31,691 nucleotides of DNA. It comes from Phoronis ovalis (lineage: Eukaryota; Phoronida; Phoronidae). Below the pieces are notes generated by a model. The model saw nothing but the letters and a program-made list of their open reading frames with translations, had not been told where the DNA came from and did no database searches. This document shows positions 31,564 through 31,691 of this stretch, piece after piece. The stretch covers positions 1-31,691 of the forward strand of contig JAOXYB010027179.1 in NCBI GenBank assembly GCA_028565635.1, in the 5' to 3' direction. The stretch's first letter is position 1. The number at the start of each line of letters is the position of its first letter. Both the position numbers and the translations under genes were made by a program.

Positions 31564-31691
31564 CTGTCAACACATAGTAATGCTGTTTACTTAATGAGCA
31601 AAAAAACAATTTCTCAATATCACACACTAGGAAAAGCAACATGGAACTTAAATCTTGAAAGAATCTCCAGGCAGACTAAATTAAGATATTA

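Noticed and set aside
1-31691. tRNA, rRNA, CRISPR or bacterial-type operon features
   Set aside because: No T-loop-like tRNA motifs, direct-repeat arrays with spacers or prokaryotic gene layout were seen; the window is a spliced animal gene.

Overview
This window looks like metazoan nuclear DNA: AT-rich, with short exons separated by long introns that follow GT..AG rules. Almost everything recognisable belongs to one gene on the minus strand, the afadin/Canoe gene (AFDN), a scaffold of adherens junctions that links nectins and Rap/Ras signalling to actin. I joined 22 exons by splice sites and phase; every junction is in frame, giving 1984 codons. The 5' end (the RA domains) lies beyond the right edge of the window, and the C-terminal coiled coil probably lies beyond the left edge. 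The divergence from vertebrate afadin and the repeat content suggest an invertebrate, possibly a lophotrochozoan such as a mollusc. That taxonomic guess is weak.

Reading the gene 5' to 3' (right to left): 31.6-31.1 kb is the RA2-FHA linker; 30.8-30.5 kb is the FHA domain; 29.4-29.0 kb is a disordered linker; 28.6-25.8 kb is the DIL (dilute) domain; 25.3-24.7 kb is the conserved DIL-PDZ linker; 22.1-22.0 kb is the first part of the PDZ domain, including its GLSI peptide-binding loop. A 13.9 kb intron follows, and the rest of the PDZ is at 8.1-7.0 kb. A Ser/Pro linker, an 1815-nt repeat-rich exon (5.9-4.0 kb), Gln/Pro/Arg-rich exons with polyproline tracts (3.6-1.7 kb), and the exon carrying the afadin SP-x-PW motif (1.4-1.2 kb) complete the visible gene.

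The most unusual content is inside the intron that splits the PDZ domain. It holds, on the same strand, an uninterrupted ORF of 1229 codons starting at an ATG in good context. The ORF encodes an unrecognised, Ser/Arg-rich, repeat-built protein. It ends in a splice donor (CAA|GTAGGT) whose phase fits the second PDZ exon. A second small candidate first exon (36 codons) upstream in the same intron ends with the same CAA|GTAGGT donor. I infer a possible internal promoter producing proteins with a new N-terminus joined to a PDZ that lacks its binding loop plus the afadin tail. A separate nested gene is the alternative.

Other notable items are a 45-nt phase-neutral micro-exon in the DIL region, a frame-neutral giant exon with two kinds of short phosphosite-like repeats, a ~340-bp transposon-like inverted-repeat element with G/C-run ends, a 152-bp tandem repeat next to the last visible exon, and a dispersed repeat family near both edges of the window.
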